Assembly (NCBI GenBank): GCA_047619685.1
Contig: JBLHLC010000022.1
Location: forward strand, 10,550-74,549
From: JABDJZ01 sp047619685
GTDB lineage: Bacteria > Bacteroidota > Rhodothermia > Rhodothermales > UBA10348
Direction: 5' to 3'
DNA length: 64,000 nt
The notes beneath the pieces were generated by a model. The model saw only the letters and a program-made list of their open reading frames with translations, had not been told where the DNA came from and did no database searches. Shown here piece after piece: positions 25,637 through 34,266 of the stretch; within the stretch, counting starts at the first letter, position 1; every line of letters starts with the position of its first letter. Both the position numbers and the translations under genes were made by a program.

Positions 25637-27892
25637 CTATTTGAGAAGCATCATGGATCTGGTCTGGCTGAATGCCGATCCGGCATCCAACTTCACCAGA
25701 TACATTCCAGAGGTCAGGTTGAGCGCGTCAAAACGTACCTGATGACGGCCAGCGACCATCGTCTCCCCGTTTATGAGCGTGGCCACACGCTGTCCAAGCA
25801 CGTTGTAGACCGACAGGGTCACGTTTTCAGCCGTTGGCAGGCTGAAGTCGATCGACGTTGTAGGGTTGAACGGGTTCGGGTAGTTCTGCTCGAGCGAGTA
25901 GCTCTGGGGCAGTTCACCTTCGGGCTCATTTGCCACGTTGGTGCCACGACCGGCAACCGCGACGGTCATCCACATCGCTGGCGTATTCCACCAGCCACCG
26001 CCTGCGTTGCCCTTGATCGACCAGATCATCTGGGCGTCGCGCGTCGAACCGCCGGCTCCGTCCTCACCATCGCCATCGTTGTAGGCAATGTTGAAGGGGA
26101 TCAGCTTGACTTCACCGTCGGCCGGCGGGACAAAGCCCTGGTCGTTGGTGATTGGAAATACGAAGCTGTTTAACGGCATCAACGAGAGGTAACTGTACCC
26201 GGTCGCCGTGGCAGCATAAACCGTGGATGCTGACACGATCTCACCTTGACAGTCGTCACCACAACCACCGCCTCCGCTAACAAACGTCGAGGCGTTACCA
26301 TCGGCCAGCCAAGCGAGGCGAAGCTGCACGTCTGGCGCTTCTTCACGGCCCATGTCCTGGTGCGGCGAGCCGCCAAGGAGTGAACCTCCGGCGTCGCGGA
26401 CGTCGTAGGATCCCCAGCCAAACTCAGTGCTGTCGTAGCCCCAGGTCTCACATCCGTTACAGGCTGCGCCACCGGGGTGACGCGAGATCACGTCATCCTC
26501 GATCTCCGCATAGACGTACAGTTCGTTGAAATCGCGGTTGAATCCGATCCAGAACGTGCCAGACGCATCAGCGTCACCACCTGGAGGCAACGGTCCGTCG
26601 CCTGTCTTGGAATGGGCGGCGTTCATCTGGAAGGGAATCGTTCCCGCCGGGAAGCCGTCGGCTCCAGGCGTTCCAGCGATCACGTTGGCCACAATGAGGT
26701 CCGACTCATCGTTGGTGACCTCGATGATGTAGCCCTGTACGGCGAGATTCGCGTTGGAAATAGCACCCGAACTGGCCGAGACGTCTGTGTTTTCCACACC
26801 AAACTGGCTCGTGCTGGTCACGGCGTAATAGAGATCCATGCCTGCCATCGAGGGATGCGGAATTTCATACGCGTGGTCCACAGCGAATTCAGCTGCATTG
26901 AACGCCTTGCTCGCAACGAGACCAGGCCCGCCAGCATCGAGAGAGGCCTGGGTTATGGGATTCTCGTCGACGTAGACCTTGTACCCGCCGAAATCAGGAT
27001 TATGCGTCCATGAGATGTGGTTGTTCGCGCCGTCGGCGGAGAACGTCACACCCGACATGGCGGCCGGAGCGCCAGAGGCTGATGCGAGATCCGTTGTGGC
27101 ATCACCGATGTAGAGGTCGTCGATGAGCACAGAGCCGCTCTGACCGTCTGCAAAGTCGTTGTGGATGCCAATCCATGAGACGTTGCCCCACTGGAATTCC
27201 TGCCAAGCTGCGTCGGCATCAAGGGCACCTGCGGAGCCACAGCAACCAACGCCGAATCCGCCTGCCCAAGCGCCGGTGTAGTGCCAGCCTGCCTGCACGG
27301 GGTCGAGTGTACCTGCGGTACGTGCGCCCTCAAGGGCCGCCAACGTGCTCGGGGGCAGCGGAATGGCCAACTGCTGCCAGGTGCCTGTCTTGAGACTGTC
27401 GTCGATGAACCACTTCAGGCGCATCTGCGGATCGCCCGTACCTGCCTCGAGGGAGGGCCGGTCCTGGCCGCCGCCAGTCGCATCAAAAAGACTGAGCGAC
27501 AGACATCCGTCTCCCGTTGGGGTACAGACTCCGCGTCCGACAAAAGAAGGATCGATCAGGACTTTCGCGTAGAGCGTCTTCGTGGCTGCAGGGTCTTCGC
27601 TGACCATGGCTGACAGGTTGGCTCCAACGTCGATCGGATCGAACGCGATGGAGACAGAGGCCCAGTCGCCCACGGCGAAGTCGAGAACCTTGTTGACGCC
27701 GGTTCCGTCGAGCGGATCAGCGATGGTTGCGGCTTGGCTGGCTGGGACCAGTACGTTCAGGCCGTCAACAAAAAGAATGAACTCGGATCCCAGATCGATG
27801 GGAGTCTGAGCGCTGGCTGGGTTCGCCAAGATGGCCATAGCGGCCATCATACTAAATGGGCGAAACCAGCGGCTGGTAGCCGTTAATTCCAT
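25637..27892 (-). CDS. Secreted T9SS protein of unknown function in the laminarin locus
   Basis: 751 residues from the ATG at 27892, which has a perfect AGGAGG seven bases upstream (27900-27905); the frame opens further to 28012 without signal. The N-terminus is a signal peptide (FSMMAAMAILANPASAQ). Residues about 30-270 look like a jelly-roll or carbohydrate-binding sandwich (IPLPPSTLAALEGA, DLYIGDATTD). A fibronectin-like segment follows (ISWTHNPDFGGYKVYVDENP), then a region resembling CBM9-like domains (FWIGFNRDFNELYVYAEIED). The C-terminal sorting domain is LEQNYPNPFNPTTSIDF to MYLVKL. Several Cys pairs (VGCCGS, GGCGDDCQG) suggest disulfides. With two perfect LacI-type operators upstream it is probably induced with the laminarinases. 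I expect a glycan-binding surface protein, but no family was recognised with confidence. Confidence 0.75.
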   Translation of the reverse strand: MELTATSRWFRPFSMMAAMAILANPASAQTPIDLGSEFILFVDGLNVLVPASQAATIADPLDGTGVNKVLDFAVGDWASVSIAFDPIDVGANLSAMVSEDPAATKTLYAKVLIDPSFVGRGVCTPTGDGCLSLSLFDATGGGQDRPSLEAGTGDPQMRLKWFIDDSLKTGTWQQLAIPLPPSTLAALEGARTAGTLDPVQAGWHYTGAWAGGFGVGCCGSAGALDADAAWQEFQWGNVSWIGIHNDFADGQSGSVLIDDLYIGDATTDLASASGAPAAMSGVTFSADGANNHISWTHNPDFGGYKVYVDENPITQASLDAGGPGLVASKAFNAAEFAVDHAYEIPHPSMAGMDLYYAVTSTSQFGVENTDVSASSGAISNANLAVQGYIIEVTNDESDLIVANVIAGTPGADGFPAGTIPFQMNAAHSKTGDGPLPPGGDADASGTFWIGFNRDFNELYVYAEIEDDVISRHPGGAACNGCETWGYDSTEFGWGSYDVRDAGGSLLGGSPHQDMGREEAPDVQLRLAWLADGNASTFVSGGGGCGDDCQGEIVSASTVYAATATGYSYLSLMPLNSFVFPITNDQGFVPPADGEVKLIPFNIAYNDGDGEDGAGGSTRDAQMIWSIKGNAGGGWWNTPAMWMTVAVAGRGTNVANEPEGELPQSYSLEQNYPNPFNPTTSIDFSLPTAENVTLSVYNVLGQRVATLINGETMVAGRHQVRFDALNLTSGMYLVKLDAGSAFSQTRSMMLLK

Positions 27893-28037
27893 GGGGTCTC
27901 CTCCTGGTGGTGGTGTTTCTTGAACATGTTTCGCAGGACAACGGGCTGGTGCCTTTGTATTTAGGTCATCCTGCGAATAAAAATGCACGACCGTGGCCGC
28001 CGATACGGGCAAGCGACTGGTCTAAGGTTTTTGGGTT

Positions 28038-28051
28038 TGAAAACCTTTTCA
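28038..28051. promoter_or_regulatory. LacI-type operator, copy 1 (TGAAAACCTTTTCA)
   Basis: Perfect 14-bp site with arms TGAAAA/TTTTCA around a central CC. It lies about 146 bp upstream of the ATG of the secreted T9SS protein gene, a few bases downstream of a TTGACA-like hexamer on the minus strand (28056-28061), so a bound repressor would cover the promoter. The same site precedes lacI at 37959. Confidence 0.7.
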
Positions 28052-28096
28052 TCAATGTCAACTTTACGAAATGATTGGCAACAGGTCAAGTTTACC

Positions 28097-28110
28097 TGAA
28101 AACCTTTTCA
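28097..28110. promoter_or_regulatory. LacI-type operator, copy 2 (TGAAAACCTTTTCA)
   Basis: A second perfect copy, 59 bp from copy 1 in the same upstream region. Paired operators at this distance could support repressor looping or high-occupancy control of the 27892 gene. Confidence 0.7.
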
Positions 28111-28141
28111 CAGTCTGGGAGGGCAAAAAAGGGGGCCTCCG

Positions 28142-28155
28142 TGCAAAGGTTTTCA
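28142..28155. promoter_or_regulatory. LacI-type operator-like site, copy 3 (one mismatch)
   Basis: TGCAAAGGTTTTCA matches the 14-bp site at 13 of 14 positions. It overlaps the stop codon of the GH3 gene and lies 45 bp from copy 2. Three sites within 118 bp make chance less likely, but this one may be an auxiliary or decayed site. Confidence 0.45.
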
Positions 28156-30267
28156 ACAAATGTCCAACCGAAGCACAATCTCCTCGCTTTCGACCCTGAT
28201 TCTGAACTCACCCGGCTCGATGACAAAGCCCTCGGGGCCATTGAATCCGAAGGCGGCCTGAGGCACTTGGAGGATCTCCCTCTTTGATTCGCCCGGCCCG
28301 AGATGGGTGCTTTTGAACGCAGCCAGAATTTCCACCGGCGGCGCGACACTGGCATACAAATCGGAGAGATAGACAGCCACAACCTGTCTTGCCGCTCTCA
28401 GCCCTGTATTGGAGACGGTCACCTCCACGGTTGCGCCCGATTCGTTCAGATCAGCCCGAAGCTCCGTTGTTTCGAAGTTCGTGTAAGCCAGCCCGTGCTG
28501 GAATCTCCAGCGGGGATCGAATCCGTCAAACTTGTAATCCAGGCTCAGGCCGTACAGTTTGCCCAGCCGGTCGGTGCGCCTGTGATCATAGGTCACAAGT
28601 TCGCCTGGGTTTCTGGGATAGGTAAACGGCAGCCGGCCTTCTGGCTCGGTCTCCCCCAGCAGAAGGCCAATGATGGCCTCCGCCCCTTCGGTGCCCGGGC
28701 GCCCACACCATAGGACGGCCGCGCAGGACTCAATCCATGGCCCCAGAATACGTGGCCGATCAAAAAACAGAAGCGCAATCACACGCTTTCCGGATTCCAC
28801 CAGTTCAGCCGCGAGCTTTTGCTGTTCTTGGTCCAGATTCAGGTCCAGGATATCTCCGGGCTTCTCGACCGATGGGCTTTCTGCCAGGCAGAGAACGACC
28901 GTTTCTTCCTCGTCTTGACCTACGCCGGGACCGGGGTCAAAGCCCCGCCGTATCCAGGCCGTTCGCACAGTTTCAAGATCCGACGGATAGGCCTCGGCGG
29001 CATCCCCCTGCCACGTCATGGTCCAGGGACCGCAAAGGGCCGGCATCGAGTCTGCTCCCGGACCCAAGATCTGCACCTGCCGGGGATGCTTCAGTGGAAG
29101 AATTCCGTCATTTTCCAGAAGAACAAGGCCGGCGGCCGCACACTCCCGGTTCACGCTCGCACGGCTTCCCTCGAACCCGGAGGACACCGTCACCGGACGT
29201 GCAAACAGACCAAGATCTTCCTTCAGCTCCAAAATCCGGCGGACCGACTGGTCGATACGAGACTCCGGGATTACGCCAGCCCGGACGAGCGCCACCACTT
29301 CATGTGCAAAACCCACGTCGTACGGCGTCATGCTCATGTCGATGCCTGCCTCAATGGCCATCCGGACGGCATCGGTAATCGACGGCGCCACGCAATGAAG
29401 CGTGTGCAGTTTGATGACATCCTCCCAATCGGTGACCACCATGCCTTTGAAGCCGAGTTCATCCCGCAGCAGACCGGTCAGGAGCGGGCGGCTTGCATGA
29501 ACCGGTATCCCGTTGATGTCACCGGAGTTGACCATGATGGTCGGGACCCCGGCATCCACGGCTGCCTTGAACGGCGGCACGAAGACATCCCGGAGAAGAC
29601 TGTCCGGAAGCCAGGCCGTCGTACGGTCCCTACCGGACTGTGGGGCCGAGTAGCCAATGAAGTGCTTACCGCACGCGGCGATCCCCGGCACATCCTGGTG
29701 TCCCTGGACGGCGGCTACGCCCATGGCGGCGGCAAGGGTCTTGTCCTCCCCAAACGTCTCGACCATCCGTGACCAAAGTGGCGAGCGCGCCACATCCAGG
29801 ACCGGGGCGAAATTCCATGGCACCCCGCACTCACTCAATTCGACGGCTGTTATCAGGGCAGCCAGGCGTGCAAGCTCTGGACGCCATGTGGCCGCAAGCG
29901 ACAGATTGTGCGGAAATATGGTCGCACCCTGCGTGTACCCCGATCCGTGGACCGCGTCGAGTCCAAACAGAATTGGAATCCCGAGCCTGGTCTCTTGGAC
30001 GGCCACGCGCTGAATCTCGGTCAGAAGCGCCCGCCACTCACCTGGGGCCAGCGGGCGCCCGGCCATATTCAGAATCGAGCCAATGCCCGCCCCCACAATG
30101 GCGCCGGCCAGAAGGTCCGGGTCCAGGTTGGCAGGACCCGCAGTCTCGCCAGACTTATGGCACAGCGCGTGGAGCGTGACCTGGGTCATCTGCCCTGCCT
30201 TTTCCTCCAGCGTCATCTCCCGGAGTAACTCGGAAACCATCGGGTTGGCGTTACTGATCTGCTCCAT
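28153..30267 (-). CDS. GH3 beta-glucosidase
   Basis: A 704-residue glycoside hydrolase family 3 enzyme with the standard three parts: barrel (LLREMTLEEKAGQMTQ, RLGIPILFGLDAVHG, GKHFIGYSAP), the nucleophile Asp in GMVVTDWEDVI, the alpha/beta sandwich (VALL-type strands, NDGILPLKHP, VVLCLAESPSVE) and a C-terminal fibronectin-like domain (TVEVTVSNTGLRAARQVVAVYL). It releases glucose from the non-reducing end of beta-linked oligosaccharides. No signal peptide is visible, so it likely acts in the cytoplasm on imported laminari-oligosaccharides. The gene follows the SSS symporter by 72 bp on the same strand, consistent with one operon. Confidence 0.9.
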   Translation of the reverse strand: MEQISNANPMVSELLREMTLEEKAGQMTQVTLHALCHKSGETAGPANLDPDLLAGAIVGAGIGSILNMAGRPLAPGEWRALLTEIQRVAVQETRLGIPILFGLDAVHGSGYTQGATIFPHNLSLAATWRPELARLAALITAVELSECGVPWNFAPVLDVARSPLWSRMVETFGEDKTLAAAMGVAAVQGHQDVPGIAACGKHFIGYSAPQSGRDRTTAWLPDSLLRDVFVPPFKAAVDAGVPTIMVNSGDINGIPVHASRPLLTGLLRDELGFKGMVVTDWEDVIKLHTLHCVAPSITDAVRMAIEAGIDMSMTPYDVGFAHEVVALVRAGVIPESRIDQSVRRILELKEDLGLFARPVTVSSGFEGSRASVNRECAAAGLVLLENDGILPLKHPRQVQILGPGADSMPALCGPWTMTWQGDAAEAYPSDLETVRTAWIRRGFDPGPGVGQDEEETVVLCLAESPSVEKPGDILDLNLDQEQQKLAAELVESGKRVIALLFFDRPRILGPWIESCAAVLWCGRPGTEGAEAIIGLLLGETEPEGRLPFTYPRNPGELVTYDHRRTDRLGKLYGLSLDYKFDGFDPRWRFQHGLAYTNFETTELRADLNESGATVEVTVSNTGLRAARQVVAVYLSDLYASVAPPVEILAAFKSTHLGPGESKREILQVPQAAFGFNGPEGFVIEPGEFRIRVESEEIVLRLDIC

Positions 30268-30339
30268 GGAGCTGTTTCATGCTTGGGGGACGGATTAGCG
30301 GGATCGTCCGGATTGACTAGCTGGGAATCAGCGCAGCGC

Positions 30340-31941
30340 CTACCAGAACATGCCGACGACACTCAGGGTCAGGGCCAGAAGAAGCACAGACAGCACCCGG
30401 TAGTTCTTGTACCAGACGACGCCCCGGAGGCGTTCGGTGTCCTCGCGATACATGGCCCTCGACCACACCAGTTCCGCGGTCTCGGCGGGTGGTGGTGCCG
30501 TTCTCAGGGAGACGACCACAATGATGAGCGAACTCAGGACGAAAAGAATGGTCGCCATGTAGAGGAAATGGAGCTCTATGGTAATTGGCGGATTCGCGCC
30601 CATGCGCTCCATTACGCGCAGCGCGAAAATGGCCATGGCGATCAGAAATCCACCCACCAAACCCGCGAATGCTCCGTCGGCGTTGGCCCTCTTCCAGAAC
30701 ACGCCAACCAGGAAACAGGCCACAATGGGCGGTGTCATATAGGCCAACACCTCCTGTAGGTAGTCCCAGAGGTTCTCGAATTGCGCGATCTGGGGTGCCC
30801 ACAGAGCACCAAGAACCATCACGGCCACGGTGGCCACTCGACCGATGGTGACCAGCCCCTTGTCTGTGGTCTGAGGGCGCAGCTTCTTGACGAAGTCGAA
30901 GGTCACCATCGTGGATACCGCGTTCAGCGTCGAGTCGATACTTGACATGATCGCCGCTACCAACGCAACCAGCATCAGTCCACGGATACCTGATGGCAAC
31001 AAATCGAAGAGCATGGTCGGGAAGACCATATCTGCGTTCTCCAGGGCTGGGTACAGGATGATCGCGAACGTCCCGGGCAGGACCATAATGAACAGCACCG
31101 GGATCTTCAGGAGTCCGGCGAAGAGACTTCCCCACCGAGCGTGGTCCAACGACTTTGATCCGAGCGCACGCTGGACCATAAACTGGTTGGAGCACCAGAA
31201 ATAAACCCCCAAGAGAGGGATGCCTGTGAGCAGAGCCGGCCACGGCATGTTCGGATCGCTTGCTGGGCGAATCAGGCTGAGTTTGTCCGGTGAAACCGCT
31301 TCTACTACAGCTGCCCATGACCCCACCTGGTTGAAGGCGATGACCGAAATAGCCAGCGAACCCACCAGGAGGAGCACGGCCTGAATTGCATCCGTGTACA
31401 CCACGGCTTTCAGGCCTCCCGCTGCCGTATACACGCCAGCCAGCAACGCAAGCGCAATGATGGACTGCCAGAGCTCGATACCCGGATAGGCCAGCTGAAC
31501 CACGATGGCCGCGGCGTACAACCCGCCTGCGGTCTCAAGCACCACGTTGAGAATGATGACGATCGTGGCCATGTAGTACCGCGACCGCTGATCAAACCGC
31601 CGCTCCAGGAATTCCGGCATCGTATACACCCGCGTCTTCAGGTAGAAGGGCAGGAAGACGAAGATGAACAGGATCAGAACGACGACGGCAAACCATTCGT
31701 AGTTGTAGACCGCAATTCCTGACGAATAGGCGGCACCGGAGAGGCCGATGAGCGTACTCGAAGAGATGTTGGACGCAAAAAGAGAGAACCCCACCAACGG
31801 CCAAATGAGCGACCGTCCAGCCAGGAAATAATCCTCAGCCGTTTCTGTCTTCCTCCCGACCCAAAAACCAATCACGATTATGATCAGTGAATAGGCCCCG
31901 ACCATGTAGAGGTCGAGCGCAGATAGCTGAAATCCAGACAT
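30340..31941 (-). CDS. SSS-family sodium/sugar symporter
   Basis: A 533-residue sodium:solute symporter (SGLT-like) with about 13-14 hydrophobic helices. The characteristic segments are present: GRSLIWPLVGFSLFASNISS, TMPEFLERRFDQRSRYY, AAGGLKAVVYTDAIQ, WCSNQFMVQRALGSKS and the sodium-site motif AAIMSSIDSTLNAVSTMVT. It would import glucose or short beta-glucosides across the inner membrane using the sodium gradient, which fits a marine organism. It is divergent from the GH81 gene, with only 58 bp between the starts and an operator at 32001-32014. GH3 is downstream in the same direction. The sugar specificity is inferred from its neighbours. Confidence 0.9.
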   Translation of the reverse strand: MSGFQLSALDLYMVGAYSLIIIVIGFWVGRKTETAEDYFLAGRSLIWPLVGFSLFASNISSSTLIGLSGAAYSSGIAVYNYEWFAVVVLILFIFVFLPFYLKTRVYTMPEFLERRFDQRSRYYMATIVIILNVVLETAGGLYAAAIVVQLAYPGIELWQSIIALALLAGVYTAAGGLKAVVYTDAIQAVLLLVGSLAISVIAFNQVGSWAAVVEAVSPDKLSLIRPASDPNMPWPALLTGIPLLGVYFWCSNQFMVQRALGSKSLDHARWGSLFAGLLKIPVLFIMVLPGTFAIILYPALENADMVFPTMLFDLLPSGIRGLMLVALVAAIMSSIDSTLNAVSTMVTFDFVKKLRPQTTDKGLVTIGRVATVAVMVLGALWAPQIAQFENLWDYLQEVLAYMTPPIVACFLVGVFWKRANADGAFAGLVGGFLIAMAIFALRVMERMGANPPITIELHFLYMATILFVLSSLIIVVVSLRTAPPPAETAELVWSRAMYREDTERLRGVVWYKNYRVLSVLLLALTLSVVGMFW

Positions 31942-31999
31942 AACCGTTGTAGGCTAATTTGAAGCGGGAGGGGCGTAGAATAGCAACTCCCGCAGCGTT

Positions 32000-34249
32000 A
32001 TGAAAAGGTTTTCGCAGAATGCAGGTTCATGGGCGTGGACGATGCTCCTTGCGTTGCCACTATGGAGCTGTGGCGCTCCTGAGATTCCTGAAGGCCAACT
32101 GGGCCTAGGGTCCTATCTCCCCGCTCCTCTGCCCGGCGCTGTCCCCGTTCAGAACCGGGATGGCTCTGCCGCGGTACCACTTGTCACGGCGTCGCTGACC
32201 AAACCCGTCAGCACCCATGATTGGTGGAGTTCGCTGGTTTGGCCTCACAAGGGGCCGTTTTCCGGCGACCTCTATGCCCACCCGCTTGTGTTTCGCGCGG
32301 ACGCGGAGGGGCTTTGGGTTCGGTATCCCACCGGCTTCGAGGTTACAGAATCCACCTATTTCGCCGAACTCCGGGATGACCTTCACCTGGGACTCTCTGG
32401 CCTGACAGCTCCCGACGCTCGCTTGGCAGCCTACGGGGACTGGACGGTGACCGCCGCCTGGGAGGCGCCGTCGGACACCATGAGAGCCACCTTCGGCCGC
32501 GGACTGCCGTATGTGTGGGTCGAAGGCGCAGCGGGTAGCGCCCAGATATCGCTGGTCGAAGGCGCCGCCGTGGAGTTGAACGCGAACGTGGCGGTTATCC
32601 GCGTTCATGGGCGATCGTTCGGGGCCTTTGCCCCGCCGGGCGTGGTCTGGGAGCACGCCGCAAATGTCCTCACGGCCGGGACTTCCACCTACAGCGTTGC
32701 CGTACTTCCCGACGATGAGCCCGCCACGCTGGACGCCTATCAGAGCCGCGCCTTCACCGTCGTGCGCGACTCCCGGGTGAACTGGGCATACGATCAGGAG
32801 GCCTCCGCCGTCGAGACGTCATTCGACCTTCAGACTGAAGCCTTGCTTGGAGGTCAGAGCACGGATACGTTCATGGCGCTCTACCGCCATCAGTGGCTTA
32901 ATTCCGCCGATGTCAACACGGACTTCAGGTACGGATCGCCTCGGGGGGAAATGCAGGTTGTGTCTGGTAGCAGTTTCTTGACCCGAGTGACCTACGGGGG
33001 GGTCCTTCCCCGCCTGCCCGACCTTTGTCTCAAAGGGGGCGATGCACAGTTGGCAGACCTCATCGCCAAAACCCATGAGGCGGACGAGCATTTCGCCCGA
33101 CGGCTTGGACAACAGGACACGTACTGGTCCGGCAAGGCCATGGGCCGCCTCTCCGAACTCATCCCCCTGGCAACCGCCGCCCGCAACGAAGATGCCGCCA
33201 CCAGATTCACCGAACTCCTTCGAGCCGAAGTGGAAGATTGGCTCGCCGTCGGCGACTCCGCGCGCTTCTTCTATTACGAGCCCGCATGGAAGACCCTGAT
33301 CGGAAGTCCATCCTCTTTTGAGTCTGACTCCGAATTGAACGACCACCACTTCCATTACGGCTACCACATCCAGGCCGCGTCCACGCTGGCACGGCTGGAC
33401 ACGACGTGGGCGGACGGCTGGGGAGACATGGTGCGGCTTCTCATCAAGGACACCGCCAACATCGACCGGACCGATTTCCGCTTCCCATTCCTGCGCAGTT
33501 TTGACCCCTACGCGGGGCACAGCATAGCCAACGGGCACTCCGACAAGGTGGGCGGCTATGATCAGGAATCGTCGTCCGAGTCCATGAACTTCTCGGCCGC
33601 GATCATTCGATGGGCCCTGGAGACCAACGACGACGAGTTGCGGGACCTGGGCATCTGGCTTCATGCCACCGAACGCGTGGCCATTGAGCAGTACTGGTTC
33701 GATGTCGATGACGCGGTCTTCCCGCCCGCCTTTGACCGCTCCACGTTGGCCATTCTTTGGGGGCGTGGGGGTTCTTACGATACCTGGTGGTCCGACGAAC
33801 CGGAGTACATCCATGGGATCAACTACCTGCCGCTTACGGGTGGGTCGTACTACCTGGGTAGGCACCCTGACTACGTCCGGGCCAATCGCGCGGAACTGGA
33901 GGCCCGATCTGACGAACCTCTTCATATTTGGCCGGACCTGGCCGCGATGTTTCTGGCCCTGGCCGACCCGGGCGAGGCACGAGCCCAGTTCAACCAGATC
34001 GTCGATACCTACAGGCCGGAAGAGGGCGAGAGCAAACCCCACACGCACCAGTGGATCGGCGTGCTTGAGCAGCTCGGCACGGTGGATACGCGAATAACCG
34101 CCAACATCCCGGCATACCGGGTATTCCACGACGGGAAACGCCGGGCGTATGTGGCCTATAACCCGAGTTCGAAGCTGATCAAGGCCCGGTTCAGTGACGG
34201 CGCGGAGTTCAGCGTGCCTCCGCGGTCACAGGTGGGCGTGTGTCGGTAG
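32000..34249 (+). CDS. GH81 endo-beta-1,3-glucanase lipoprotein
   Basis: A 749-residue family 81 glycoside hydrolase that cuts beta-1,3-glucans such as laminarin internally. The N-terminus (MKRFSQNAGSWAWTML...PLWSCG) is a lipoprotein signal, so it is probably surface or periplasm anchored. GH81 hallmarks are present: KPVSTHDWWSSLVWP, GKAMGRLSELIPLA, the catalytic-region motif ELNDHHFHYGYHIQAA, DPYAGHSIANG and DQESSSESMN with its Glu pair, then INYLPLTGGSYYLG. The ATG at 32000 is supported by the Lys-Arg n-region, and a LacI-type operator lies directly on these first codons. The gene is divergent from the symporter and converges with GH16, 17 bp away. Confidence 0.9.
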   Translation: MKRFSQNAGSWAWTMLLALPLWSCGAPEIPEGQLGLGSYLPAPLPGAVPVQNRDGSAAVPLVTASLTKPVSTHDWWSSLVWPHKGPFSGDLYAHPLVFRADAEGLWVRYPTGFEVTESTYFAELRDDLHLGLSGLTAPDARLAAYGDWTVTAAWEAPSDTMRATFGRGLPYVWVEGAAGSAQISLVEGAAVELNANVAVIRVHGRSFGAFAPPGVVWEHAANVLTAGTSTYSVAVLPDDEPATLDAYQSRAFTVVRDSRVNWAYDQEASAVETSFDLQTEALLGGQSTDTFMALYRHQWLNSADVNTDFRYGSPRGEMQVVSGSSFLTRVTYGGVLPRLPDLCLKGGDAQLADLIAKTHEADEHFARRLGQQDTYWSGKAMGRLSELIPLATAARNEDAATRFTELLRAEVEDWLAVGDSARFFYYEPAWKTLIGSPSSFESDSELNDHHFHYGYHIQAASTLARLDTTWADGWGDMVRLLIKDTANIDRTDFRFPFLRSFDPYAGHSIANGHSDKVGGYDQESSSESMNFSAAIIRWALETNDDELRDLGIWLHATERVAIEQYWFDVDDAVFPPAFDRSTLAILWGRGGSYDTWWSDEPEYIHGINYLPLTGGSYYLGRHPDYVRANRAELEARSDEPLHIWPDLAAMFLALADPGEARAQFNQIVDTYRPEEGESKPHTHQWIGVLEQLGTVDTRITANIPAYRVFHDGKRRAYVAYNPSSKLIKARFSDGAEFSVPPRSQVGVCR
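32001..32014. promoter_or_regulatory. LacI-type operator, copy 4, on the GH81 start
   Basis: TGAAAAGGTTTTCG, 13 of 14 matches to the operator. It begins at the second base of the GH81 start codon and ends in codon 5. It also lies 60 bp upstream of the symporter ATG, so it is placed to control the divergent symporter-GH3 operon and to block GH81 transcription. Confidence 0.6.
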
Positions 34250-34266
34250 GCGCCGCGGCAGAAACC

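Noticed and set aside
32819..34129. A 436-codon minus-strand frame inside GH81
   Set aside because: Antisense shadow of a strongly supported GH81 gene with no recognisable motif.
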